Source of the DNA: CAYSYN01 sp964447735
Lineage (GTDB): Bacteria; Patescibacteriota; Minisyncoccia; Minisyncoccales; GBS-2
Direction: 5' to 3'
NCBI GenBank assembly: GCA_964447735.1
Contig: CAYUTJ010000036.1
Span: forward strand, 1 to 5,469
DNA: 5,469 bases
The notes beneath the pieces were generated by a model, which worked only from the letters and a program-made list of their open reading frames with translations, ran no database searches and was not told the DNA's origin. Shown here in pieces: positions 1-5,383 of the stretch (its first letter is position 1; each line of letters begins with the position of its first letter). Both the position numbers and the translations under genes were made by a program.

Positions 1-871
1 CTTGAAGTGCTAGCTTTTCTGCTTCTTCTTTCCTTTTAATTTCTCGATAAGTTGCCCTAATCAAAAGATAGCCAAAAATTAAAAATAAAAGAAAAATAAT
101 TCCATTGATAAATTTCCACACTAAATTAGGGGCAGTAAATATTTGAATTAGTATTACTACGCCAATTACAAATACTAAAATTTCAGTTAAAATGACCTCT
201 ATTCCGAAAAGATGATATCTAGTAATAGCGAAAGAAAAAAGAAAAACATAAAAAGCCACTAGAGGTTGCCCAATAGGAGGCAAAAATTCAATTCCCATCA
301 TTAGTGGGAAGTTTGTGGCTCCTCCGCCAAATCCTAAAATAGTACCTAAAATAATATAATCAATCTGAACTTTCTTCTCGTGGGAGACAATTTTTCTATT
401 TTTGAATAGTTGATAGAGAGCGAAAGATATTAAACCAATATAATTAATAAAAATAAAGCAAATATATAAAGGTCCAGCCTGAGGCCAATAAGGAAAATTA
501 AGAATTCTTTTGACTGATTTGATATAAATTGGATGGAAACTAAAAATGGTGAAAATTAAAGTCGTTAAATATCCAAAAAAGAGTATCGGTTTATATTCTT
601 TATCTTTTTTTAAAAAACTCAATACCCAATGGAGATAAAAAATAGGAATTAATGTTGCTCCAAAATTAAGCATTTTCGACCAAAAGAGAGCATCGCTTTC
701 GTTCGTTGAATAAAGCCAGATACAATAACTAAAAGCCCAAATACTTACTCCAATATTCATTAGTAGAAAACATCTATTAACAGTCTTTTCTCTTCCTTTA
801 AAATAAACAAAAGTACCAAAAGTCAAGGCAGTAATTCCATTTATAAAACTAAAGAAAATCCAAATGTTCAT
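1..871 (-). CDS. Sensor histidine kinase, N-terminal 7TM-type membrane sensor region (partial, runs off window)
   Basis: The minus-strand frame is open from an ATG at 869-871 to the window edge: 290 codons with no stop, so the C-terminus is missing. The visible part is almost entirely hydrophobic, with about nine membrane helices. It matches the N-terminal 7TM sensor domain common in bacterial histidine kinases: GGGATNFPLM near residues 178-187, then PPIGQP, and an AITRYHLFGIEVIL stretch after the seventh helix. Two further helices follow, then a charged helix (REIKRKEEAEKLALQ) of the kind that leads into a PAS or HisKA dimerisation domain. The kinase domains themselves are not in the window, so kinase activity is inferred from the sensor family. 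The protein would sit in the cytoplasmic membrane and sense an unknown signal. It starts 25 nt after the methyltransferase stop, so the two are probably co-transcribed. No clear SD precedes the ATG. It could instead feed another signalling output, such as a cyclase. Confidence 0.82.
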   Translation of the reverse strand, partial: MNIWIFFSFINGITALTFGTFVYFKGREKTVNRCFLLMNIGVSIWAFSYCIWLYSTNESDALFWSKMLNFGATLIPIFYLHWVLSFLKKDKEYKPILFFGYLTTLIFTIFSFHPIYIKSVKRILNFPYWPQAGPLYICFIFINYIGLISFALYQLFKNRKIVSHEKKVQIDYIILGTILGFGGGATNFPLMMGIEFLPPIGQPLVAFYVFLFSFAITRYHLFGIEVILTEILVFVIGVVILIQIFTAPNLVWKFINGIIFLLFLIFGYLLIRATYREIKRKEEAEKLALQ

Positions 872-896
872 AAATCTTGAATTTATAATGCGATTT

Positions 897-1775
897 TTAC
901 TTAGTACATCCTACGCCCATTATATGAAATCTATAAGGTTCATAAAAATGTTCTTTCCATTTATATCCAGCTTTTTCGAAAATATATTTCAAATCTTTCT
1001 CATCCTTATAGACTAATTCCCAATTGGCACCCCATTTCATTAAAAAACAAGTGAAAGGATCTTCTTCTAACATTCTTCTGGTAGTGTTGCTTACTATAAC
1101 ACATCCTCCTCTTTTTAATAATTTTTTGATTCTCTTTAAATATTTAATGCAAGTTGGAACGTTTAAAGGACAGAGTACACCGATTAGGAGGGCGATATCA
1201 AATTTTTCTTTTGGTTTATATCGTAAAAAATTAGCATGAACAAATTCGATAAGATGAGCCACACCTTTAATTTGAGCTAACCTTTTTCCTCTATCCAAAG
1301 AAGTTTTATCTCTGTCAATGTTTATTGCTTTTATCTTATCAGTATTTCTATAATATTTTGCTAGAACATCAATTATATCCCTTCCGGGTCCGGATCCTAA
1401 ATTTCCTATTACAATTTTTTTCTTTTTTTTCAGGTATTCTTCAATGATGAAAGGGAGTTTTTTTTCAATTGTTATCAAACGAGATTTTATTGCCTTGCCT
1501 CCCTTACAATTTAAAAAATAACGATCGAGAGGAAAAGATTGGGGTTTACCTTCGTAAAGAAATTCAGTAAGAAGAGAGGTTCCGGGATTGGAAGTAGTTA
1601 CTGCAAAAATCTTGCTGTGAGTAATTCCATAATTATACACAGCTTCTTCTAATTTTGGATAGCAAGGTAAACCTTTATATTTTTTTATTAAAAATTCTTT
1701 AAATTTTGGATTTTCTTTTTCAATTTCCTTCAAAAGTTGGAGTACTACTCCATTGAATTCACTTTTCTTTTCCAT
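897..1775 (-). CDS. Class I SAM-dependent methyltransferase, substrate unknown
   Basis: This 292-residue protein carries the Rossmann-type SAM-binding signature. Motif I is IGNLGSGPGRD (residues 123-133), and an acidic residue ends the second strand (AINIDRD, D154), positioned to hold the SAM ribose. A fourth strand follows at FDIALLIGVL, and a GGCVIVSNTT strand falls where the post-catalytic strand is expected. About 120 residues precede the SAM domain; they include a TTSNPGTSLLTEF segment (60-72) and a LDRYFLNCKGGKAIKSRL region. This is longer than the N-terminus of a minimal methyltransferase and probably helps bind the substrate. No signal peptide or membrane helix is visible, so it should be cytoplasmic. 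The substrate (small molecule, lipid or protein) cannot be read from the sequence. It starts with ATG at 1773-1775 without a convincing SD and ends in TAA, 25 nt before the histidine kinase, which suggests one transcript. Confidence 0.8.
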   Translation of the reverse strand: MEKKSEFNGVVLQLLKEIEKENPKFKEFLIKKYKGLPCYPKLEEAVYNYGITHSKIFAVTTSNPGTSLLTEFLYEGKPQSFPLDRYFLNCKGGKAIKSRLITIEKKLPFIIEEYLKKKKKIVIGNLGSGPGRDIIDVLAKYYRNTDKIKAINIDRDKTSLDRGKRLAQIKGVAHLIEFVHANFLRYKPKEKFDIALLIGVLCPLNVPTCIKYLKRIKKLLKRGGCVIVSNTTRRMLEEDPFTCFLMKWGANWELVYKDEKDLKYIFEKAGYKWKEHFYEPYRFHIMGVGCTK

Positions 1776-1839
1776 ATTAATTTATTTAGCCCGTGTGTAC
1801 CTACCTTCATTTTATTTTATTTCAAATTAAAAGTAAAAT

Positions 1840-1845
1840 ATTATA
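1840..1845 (-). promoter_or_regulatory. Possible -10 element (TATAAT) upstream of the methyltransferase
   Basis: A perfect TATAAT reads on the minus strand 64 nt upstream of the methyltransferase ATG, in the 195-nt spacer after the response regulator. At 16-18 nt further upstream there is no good -35: the best hexamers are TCTGAA, GTCTGA and AGTCTG. In DNA this AT-rich a TATAAT can arise by chance. It is listed because the methyltransferase-kinase pair probably needs its own promoter here. Confidence 0.28.
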
Positions 1846-1846
1846 A

Positions 1847-1876
1847 TTTTTTCAGAGTTTTTTCAGACTGAAAAAA
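1847..1876. repeat. Direct repeat TTTTTTCAGA x2 overlapping an odd palindrome
   Basis: On the plus strand TTTTTTCAGA occurs at 1847-1856 and again at 1858-1867, one helical turn (11 bp) apart. The second copy forms a perfect 9+1+9 palindrome at 1858-1876 (TTTTTTCAG, A, CTGAAAAAA). It lies just upstream of the candidate -10 of the methyltransferase-kinase unit, where an activator or repressor could bind. The one-base centre makes it a poor RNA hairpin, so a DNA-binding site is more likely than a terminator. The biological role is inference. Confidence 0.4.
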
Positions 1877-1970
1877 TATAAAAGCAGAAAGTGAAAGAAT
1901 AAACTATTGAGAATTTTCTGGTAAATACTTTTTAATAATAAAAAATGGAGCTCTCAATTGAAAAAAAATT

Positions 1971-2357
1971 TCATTTCCTCAATGCAGATTTTACAATCTC
2001 TACTAATTGTGAAGGAGTAAAATTTGTTTTGGGTAAAATTTTTTCAATTCCTTTTTTGATCAATTCTTGATTCAGTTCAGGATCTAAATAATTAGTTAAA
2101 GCAAAAAATCTCAAATCTTGAGTTTCTGGATATTTTTTCGCTTCTTCTAAAATCAAAATTCCATTCATATCGGGTAAAATTAAATCTAACAAAATTAAAT
2201 CTGGCTTCTCTTTTTTCCCTTCTTTTATTTCCTTTATCCTTTCAATTGCTTTATAACCAAAATCTAAGGTTTCAATCTCAAAACCTGCCCTTTTGAAAAC
2301 CTCTTCGTAAAGTTCGATTGTAGGTTTATCATCCTCAACAAGCAAAATTTTATTCAT
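1971..2357 (-). CDS. Single-domain response regulator (CheY-like receiver)
   Basis: This 128-residue protein is a receiver domain with no output domain. It shows the acidic pocket E8-D9-D10 (LLVEDD), the phospho-acceptor D58 in LILLDLILPDMNG, the switch threonine T88 (FALT) and the conserved lysine K110 (ILPKT). The length fits a free-standing receiver, which would act through protein-protein contacts or as a phosphorelay intermediate, not by binding DNA. It accepts phosphate from a histidine kinase. The nearest candidate is the kinase at the left end of the window, but that lies in the next unit, beyond the methyltransferase. The gene follows the UMP kinase stop by 26 nt and is probably the last gene of that operon. 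It starts with ATG, has no good SD at normal distance and ends with TGA. Confidence 0.93.
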   Translation of the reverse strand: MNKILLVEDDKPTIELYEEVFKRAGFEIETLDFGYKAIERIKEIKEGKKEKPDLILLDLILPDMNGILILEEAKKYPETQDLRFFALTNYLDPELNQELIKKGIEKILPKTNFTPSQLVEIVKSALRK

Positions 2358-2383
2358 AATTTAATTTTAAGACTAATTTTCCC

Positions 2384-3064
2384 TTATTCAATAATTGTTC
2401 CTTTGAATTTTCTACCTTCTAAAACTTTTTCTAAATTGCCAAAATTTCTTCCATTCAAAATTATAATCTTTATTTTTTCTTTTTTAGCTAATTTTATGGC
2501 TTCAGGATCAAAAGGAATATTGACCCCAGGAGTCCATTCAGTTCCGACAATTTTTAAAAAATCGTCAAAAGAAATTTTCTTTAAAGGTTTGGCTTTTTTA
2601 AATTTTTTTGGATTTTTATCGAAAACATAATCTATGTCTGAAAGATTAATTACTCTTTTTATGCCAAATGTTTTAGCAGCCAAAACGCAATCAAAATCTG
2701 TGCTTCTTCCTGGTTTCCATCCTCCAAAAAAAATTAATTTCTTTTTAGTTTCAATTTTTCTTGAAGGGTCAGATAAAACCTGAGGAAAGGCTAGATCTCC
2801 AAAAAGAGATTTCACAAAAAATGCATTCAACCAGGTAGCCAAAATCCCGATCCAATCTAATTGAGCTTTACTTTCAACTGATAATTTTTTAGCTGCTTTC
2901 TGATATTTTCTTGCTGTCTTTCCTCCTCCAACAAAAATTAAAAATCTTTTTCCCTTTTTTATCCAATCTAAAATAAAATCCCTAAATCTTTTTAGAAATT
3001 TGGTATCGATTTTGTCAGGGCAAACTAAAGAACCACCTAAAGATAAAATTTCAAATTTTGCCAT
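2384..3064 (-). CDS. pyrH: UMP kinase, archaeal type (amino acid kinase family)
   Basis: This 226-residue protein would phosphorylate UMP to UDP in the cytoplasm for pyrimidine nucleotide supply. It follows the archaeal UMP kinase layout: LSLGGSL (8-13 core) for the phosphate loop, FVGGGKTARKY (44-54), DWIGILATWLNA (70-81), GGWKPGRSTDFD (114-125), the NLSDIDYVFDKNP nucleotide-binding stretch (140-152), VNIPFDPEAIKLA, and a C-terminal GTIIE. The length equals the archaeal enzymes (about 225), and the GGxxPGxSTD block is closer to them than to bacterial PyrH. One oddity is W78, where the archaeal enzymes usually have Arg in TRxNA. Another amino acid kinase activity is possible, but the archaeal-UMPK blocks run the whole length. 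The ATG at 3062-3064 lies inside the acylphosphatase gene (14-nt overlap), so translation is probably coupled. Confidence 0.82.
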   Translation of the reverse strand: MAKFEILSLGGSLVCPDKIDTKFLKRFRDFILDWIKKGKRFLIFVGGGKTARKYQKAAKKLSVESKAQLDWIGILATWLNAFFVKSLFGDLAFPQVLSDPSRKIETKKKLIFFGGWKPGRSTDFDCVLAAKTFGIKRVINLSDIDYVFDKNPKKFKKAKPLKKISFDDFLKIVGTEWTPGVNIPFDPEAIKLAKKEKIKIIILNGRNFGNLEKVLEGRKFKGTIIE

Positions 3065-3335
3065 ATTTTATTTCAAAATCTTCAAATTCCCCTTTAAAAT
3101 CTTCCCATTCTACCTCAACCTTTTCCACCTTAGCTAAAGGTGGCCCTCTTTTTGCCCATTCTAAAATTTTCTCAATATTTTCTTTTTCTCCTTCAAAAAT
3201 AGCCTCTACTTTCCCATCTTCAGTATTTCTCACCCAACCAGAAAGTCCCAAAAATTTTGCTCTTTCAAGAGTATTCTGTCTAAAAAATACTCCCTGAACT
3301 CTTCCTGAAATTAAAACATGACATCTTGCTTTCAT
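3051..3335 (-). CDS. acyP: Acylphosphatase
   Basis: This 94-residue protein has the usual acylphosphatase length and fold signature. The phosphate-binding loop is GRVQGVFFR (11-19), with catalytic Arg R19. The second block is GLSGWVRNTEDGKVEAIFEG, with catalytic Asn N37. The C-terminus (FEDFEIKYGKI) supplies the last strand. The family hydrolyses acyl phosphates such as carbamoyl or acetyl phosphate in the cytoplasm; the physiological substrate is seldom known. The start codon overlaps the stop of the adenylyltransferase-HIT gene as ATGA (3332-3335), and its own TGA lies 14 nt inside the UMP kinase gene. It is therefore the middle member of a tightly coupled operon. No SD is visible, consistent with re-initiation after the upstream gene. 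Confidence 0.93.
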   Translation of the reverse strand: MKARCHVLISGRVQGVFFRQNTLERAKFLGLSGWVRNTEDGKVEAIFEGEKENIEKILEWAKRGPPLAKVEKVEVEWEDFKGEFEDFEIKYGKI

Positions 3336-4162
3336 GATTTGAAAGATTTTTTAATCTTTTGCTGAATTTTTCTCATTTGATTTTGAGAGAGTTTTTTAAT
3401 TTTTGGAGGAATAAAATGAAAACCATCTCCTTTAAATCTTGGAATTAAATGCAAATGAGCGTGCCAAATTTCATCTCCCAAAACAGGAGCTATGATCCAG
3501 TCAGTATCAAAAGCCTTTCTTTGAGCTTTGACAATTTTTTTTGCGAATTTGAAAAATTCGTCAAGGTAAGGTATATCCCAAATATATCTAAAATGTTTTT
3601 TAGGAATTACTAACGTATGACCTGGATTTCTTGGATTTTTATCCAAAAATGCCAAAAATTTTTTGTTTTCGAAAATCTTTAACGCCTTTATTTTTCCTTT
3701 GACAATCTTACAAAAGATACATTCTTTTCCTTCTCTATCAATTTTGCCTTCTCTAATTCTTGTACAAGAAATTGGTTTTCCATCTTCTGCCAAAACCATT
3801 TCAATCTTTACAATTTTAATTGATTCTTTTCTCAACTTTTTTCTTTTTTGATTGATTTTCAAAGCATTTTTTAAAGTTTCTTTTGAAACAATGATGAAAT
3901 CAAAATTTTCTTTTAAAGTAGGTCCGAAAATATCGTTGATTTTAACTATCTTTGCTTTTTTCCCAAATCTTTCCCTAATGAAATTTTCCAAATTCTTCTT
4001 TCTCTCTTTAAAAGGAGTGATTTTTCTCTTTTTTAATTTTTGAGCGAATTTATCACTAGTTAAACCAATAGTTACTTTTCCTAACTCAAAAGCTTTCTTT
4101 AACAGAGCTTCGTGTCCTCTATGCAAAATGTCAAATGTCCCTCCTAAAACTACTTTTTTCAT
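3332..4162 (-). CDS. Fusion protein: archaeal-type phosphopantetheine adenylyltransferase + HIT domain
   Basis: The protein has 276 residues from the ATG at 4160-4162. The open frame extends 28 codons further, but that stretch crosses the terminator palindrome and has no family similarity, while MKKVVLGGTFD is the normal family N-terminus. Residues 1-145 form a cytidylyltransferase-like domain of the archaeal/eukaryotic PPAT type: GGTFDILHRGH (7-17) with the HxGH histidines H14 and H17, IGLTSD (32-37), FDFIIVSKET (87-96) and ISCTRIREG (131-139). It would join ATP to 4'-phosphopantetheine to make dephospho-CoA. Residues 147-250 form a HIT domain: CIFCKIVKG with a C148/C151 zinc-type pair, NPGHTLVIPKKH, and HAHLHLIPR, whose middle His H236 is the expected nucleophile. 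HIT proteins hydrolyse nucleotide phosphoramidates and dinucleotides. A basic tail follows. The frame is continuous through the junction. It is first gene of the operon; no SD is visible. Confidence 0.88.
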   Translation of the reverse strand: MKKVVLGGTFDILHRGHEALLKKAFELGKVTIGLTSDKFAQKLKKRKITPFKERKKNLENFIRERFGKKAKIVKINDIFGPTLKENFDFIIVSKETLKNALKINQKRKKLRKESIKIVKIEMVLAEDGKPISCTRIREGKIDREGKECIFCKIVKGKIKALKIFENKKFLAFLDKNPRNPGHTLVIPKKHFRYIWDIPYLDEFFKFAKKIVKAQRKAFDTDWIIAPVLGDEIWHAHLHLIPRFKGDGFHFIPPKIKKLSQNQMRKIQQKIKKSFKS

Positions 4163-4194
4163 AATTAAATTTATTTTAACAAAAAACACTGAAA

Positions 4195-4222
4195 CGAAAA
4201 AATGCCTTCGATCGAAGGCATT
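4195..4222 (-). terminator. Rho-independent terminator after the M50 protease gene
   Basis: Positions 4201-4222 are a perfect 22-bp palindrome (AATGCCTTCGA and its complement), folding as a 9-bp stem with a GATC loop. Read on the minus strand it runs directly into TTTTTT and then CG. This lies 57 nt after the protease stop and 38 nt before the next gene's ATG, so it should separate the protease from the adenylyltransferase operon. On the plus strand no T-run follows directly, which fixes the orientation. Confidence 0.75.
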
Positions 4223-4224
4223 AA

Positions 4225-4267
4225 TTCTCCTTTTTCTAACCCACACAATGGACTAGAAAAAAGAGAA
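4225..4267 (-). repeat. Long stem-loop in the 3' UTR of the protease gene
   Basis: The arms at 4225-4238 and 4254-4267 are complementary over 14 nt. The single mismatch at DNA level becomes a G-U pair only in the minus-strand transcript. The 15-nt loop can close further (CCA with TGG plus two wobbles), leaving a five-base tip. The 3' arm side carries GTGGGTTAGAAAAAG, almost the same as in the stem-loop at 5091-5131. No U-run follows, so it is not itself a terminator; the terminator hairpin comes next. It may protect the 3' end or bind a protein. Confidence 0.6.
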
Positions 4268-4278
4268 AAAGGGGGAAA

Positions 4279-5025
4279 TTAAATCCAATTTGGTGTAGTA
4301 CTTAAAATTATTGCTCCTAGTGAAATCATAATAATGAAAATAGCTGCTAACAAAACGCAGTGAGATTTCGAAATCGCTTTAGGATTCTCCGAACCATGTG
4401 GATCATCGTGCGTTGACTGCCAATGGAGTCCCCAGGAGAAAAGCCAGAGGTGTATAAAACTAAGCTTGCCCAGAAAGATTAACGCTATAACTACAACACC
4501 GAAGCAAGCTAATAGGATCATTTCATATTTTGCATCTTCCTCTTCGCTGATACTATTGAACAACAATTTTGTGAAACGACCACCATCGAAAATCCATAAA
4601 GGAAAGAGATTCCAGAGAATTAAAGAACCATTAAGGTTTGCAATCTTTAAAAAATCATCGAACTTCAAATAAGATGTCTGAACTAAGCAGAAGGCAGCTA
4701 GGATAGCAATGAAATTTCCAACGACGCCGACTAAAGCAATTATTGCCTGCTTTTCCCATGATAATTCTTTATATTTCTTTTCATAACCTAATAGTGGCAT
4801 TGCACCTCCAAGAACAACTAAGAAGAACATTTGAGCCGGTATACCACTTGCTTCAATTGCTATCAAATGACATAGTTCGTGTATTATCATAGCAGCGATC
4901 AAAACGCTAGCGATAAAGTAAGGATTAGGAACGCCAAAGAATAATGCTACCCCATAGAAAACGCTATAAGTGAAAATCGCCGTAGCAATAGCAATCAAAT
5001 ACCCAATCCAACGATTCATTTTCAA
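4279..5025 (-). CDS. Site-2-type intramembrane zinc metalloprotease (M50 family)
   Basis: This 248-residue, highly hydrophobic protein cuts membrane proteins within or near the bilayer. The zinc site is HELCH (49-53, E50 catalytic) inside a helix, with a third ligand D147 in NLFPLWIFDGGR (139-150), the NxxPxxxxDGG form typical of M50. A GVVGNF segment (100-105) sits between them. Roughly six helices surround the core, and a last one (about 224-243) follows a polar His/Asp-rich stretch (STHDDPHGSENP). No PDZ or CBS domain is present, so it is a minimal type. The TTG at 5023-5025 is chosen as start: a GAGGG SD lies 8 nt upstream of it, against 14 nt for the in-frame ATG at 5017-5019. The upstream 78-residue membrane protein gene has the same leader and 3' module, suggesting linked function or regulation. 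It is richer in GC than the flanking operon. The substrate is unknown. Confidence 0.9.
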   Translation of the reverse strand: MKMNRWIGYLIAIATAIFTYSVFYGVALFFGVPNPYFIASVLIAAMIIHELCHLIAIEASGIPAQMFFLVVLGGAMPLLGYEKKYKELSWEKQAIIALVGVVGNFIAILAAFCLVQTSYLKFDDFLKIANLNGSLILWNLFPLWIFDGGRFTKLLFNSISEEEDAKYEMILLACFGVVVIALIFLGKLSFIHLWLFSWGLHWQSTHDDPHGSENPKAISKSHCVLLAAIFIIMISLGAIILSTTPNWI

Positions 5026-5030
5026 CTATT

Positions 5031-5041
5031 TTTCCCTCTTT
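5031..5041 (-). promoter_or_regulatory. Ribosome-binding site of the M50 gene (AAAGAGGGAAA)
   Basis: The minus strand reads AAAGAGGGAAA, with GAGGG at 5034-5038 placed 8 nt before the TTG start. It is identical, in sequence and in spacing, to the site before the 78-residue gene at 5384-5394. It decides the start: the in-frame ATG six bases further on would be 14 nt away. Confidence 0.7.
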
Positions 5042-5063
5042 CCAAATCGGATTTTAAAATGCT

Positions 5064-5090
5064 GTCTCGAACTTTAATATAGTTCGAGAC
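5064..5090 (-). repeat. Perfect 10-bp inverted repeat with a TATATT-containing centre
   Basis: GTCTCGAACT (5064-5073) and its exact complement (5081-5090) flank a 7-nt centre. On the minus strand TATATT (5076-5081) reads across the centre, so the element could be an operator around a -10 box for the M50 gene, or an RNA hairpin. At 17 nt upstream of this TATATT the -35 is poor (GTGGGT). In the minus-strand transcript no U-run follows, so it is not a canonical terminator for the upstream gene. Which reading is right cannot be settled from sequence. Confidence 0.55.
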
Positions 5091-5131
5091 TTTTTCGAAC
5101 CCACAAAGTCAAAAATTGTGAGTTCGAAAAA
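5091..5131 (-). repeat. 16-bp stem-loop in the 3' UTR of the small membrane protein gene
   Basis: The arms at 5091-5106 and 5116-5131 pair over 16 positions around a 9-nt loop. The one DNA mismatch becomes a G-U pair only in the minus-strand transcript, which argues that the transcript fold is what matters. The arms share GTTCGA and TCGAAC with the neighbouring hairpin at 5064-5090, so alternative pairings are possible. The 3' arm (GTGGGTTCGAAAAAG, minus strand) recurs with one change at 4230-4244. Confidence 0.62.
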
Positions 5132-5141
5132 AAAAGGGAGA

Positions 5142-5378
5142 TTATATGAAAGGTGCAATAGAAATTATTGCATTATTAAATTCTCTCTCTAGATGTCCTT
5201 CCATCGTCTTTGCATAGGGCCATAGAAACAATAATCCATAGACAAAAATGGCTATTATTACACCAAGGAATACTTGTTGCCGAAAATCGCTAACTTTGAA
5301 ATACCAGCATACGATTGCTAAGACAGTTAGAACGATGATCACACCAAGAACAAATAATTTCTCTTCGCTTAATTCCAA
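5142..5378 (-). CDS. Small membrane protein with two transmembrane helices, function unknown
   Basis: I do not recognise this 78-residue protein. It has a short acidic/polar N-terminus (MELSEEK), a hydrophobic helix at about 8-26, a basic turn (FKVSDFRQQ), a second helix at about 34-54, and a mixed C-terminal tail of about 24 residues. The charged loop between the helices suggests a hairpin with both ends on the same side of the membrane, probably outside if the positive loop is inside. The start is TTG at 5376-5378; GAGGG lies 8 nt upstream and no in-frame ATG fits. A near-consensus promoter sits just before it, so expression may be strong. It precedes the M50 protease by 116 nt and shares its leader sequence and 3' stem-loop type. 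It might be a partner, regulator or substrate of the protease; that is inference. Confidence 0.72.
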   Translation of the reverse strand: MELSEEKLFVLGVIIVLTVLAIVCWYFKVSDFRQQVFLGVIIAIFVYGLLFLWPYAKTMEGHLEREFNNAIISIAPFI

Positions 5379-5383
5379 AATCC

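Noticed and set aside
1024..1239. Plus-strand frame of 71 codons inside the methyltransferase gene
   Set aside because: It is an antisense shadow of a clear SAM-binding protein. The same holds for the plus-strand frames at 2403-2630, 3058-3297, 3663-3851, 3852-4043 and 4466-4672.
1776..1815. Short upstream open frame beginning ATGAAGGTAGG before the methyltransferase
   Set aside because: It has no SD, runs out of frame into the methyltransferase gene and ends soon after, with nothing to suggest a leader peptide.
1910..1970. Terminator after the response regulator
   Set aside because: Only a 7-bp pairing (ATTGAGA with TCTCAAT) with a loop of about 40 nt is present, without a following T-run.
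4173..4201. Promoter for the adenylyltransferase operon (TAAAAT at 4173-4178)
   Set aside because: The -35 region is only a T-run from the terminator, and such hexamers are expected by chance in DNA this AT-rich.
4163..4246. N-terminal extension of 28 codons to the adenylyltransferase-HIT protein
   Set aside because: It crosses the terminator palindrome, has no family similarity, and the family begins at MKKVVLGGTFD.
5068..5086. LexA/DinR-type SOS box (CGAAC...GTTCG)
   Set aside because: The half-sites are 9 nt apart, whereas the Gram-positive SOS box has a 4-nt spacer.
5064..5095. Plus-strand rho-independent terminator (hairpin followed by TTTTT)
   Set aside because: No plus-strand gene lies upstream, and the T-run is one arm of the next stem-loop.
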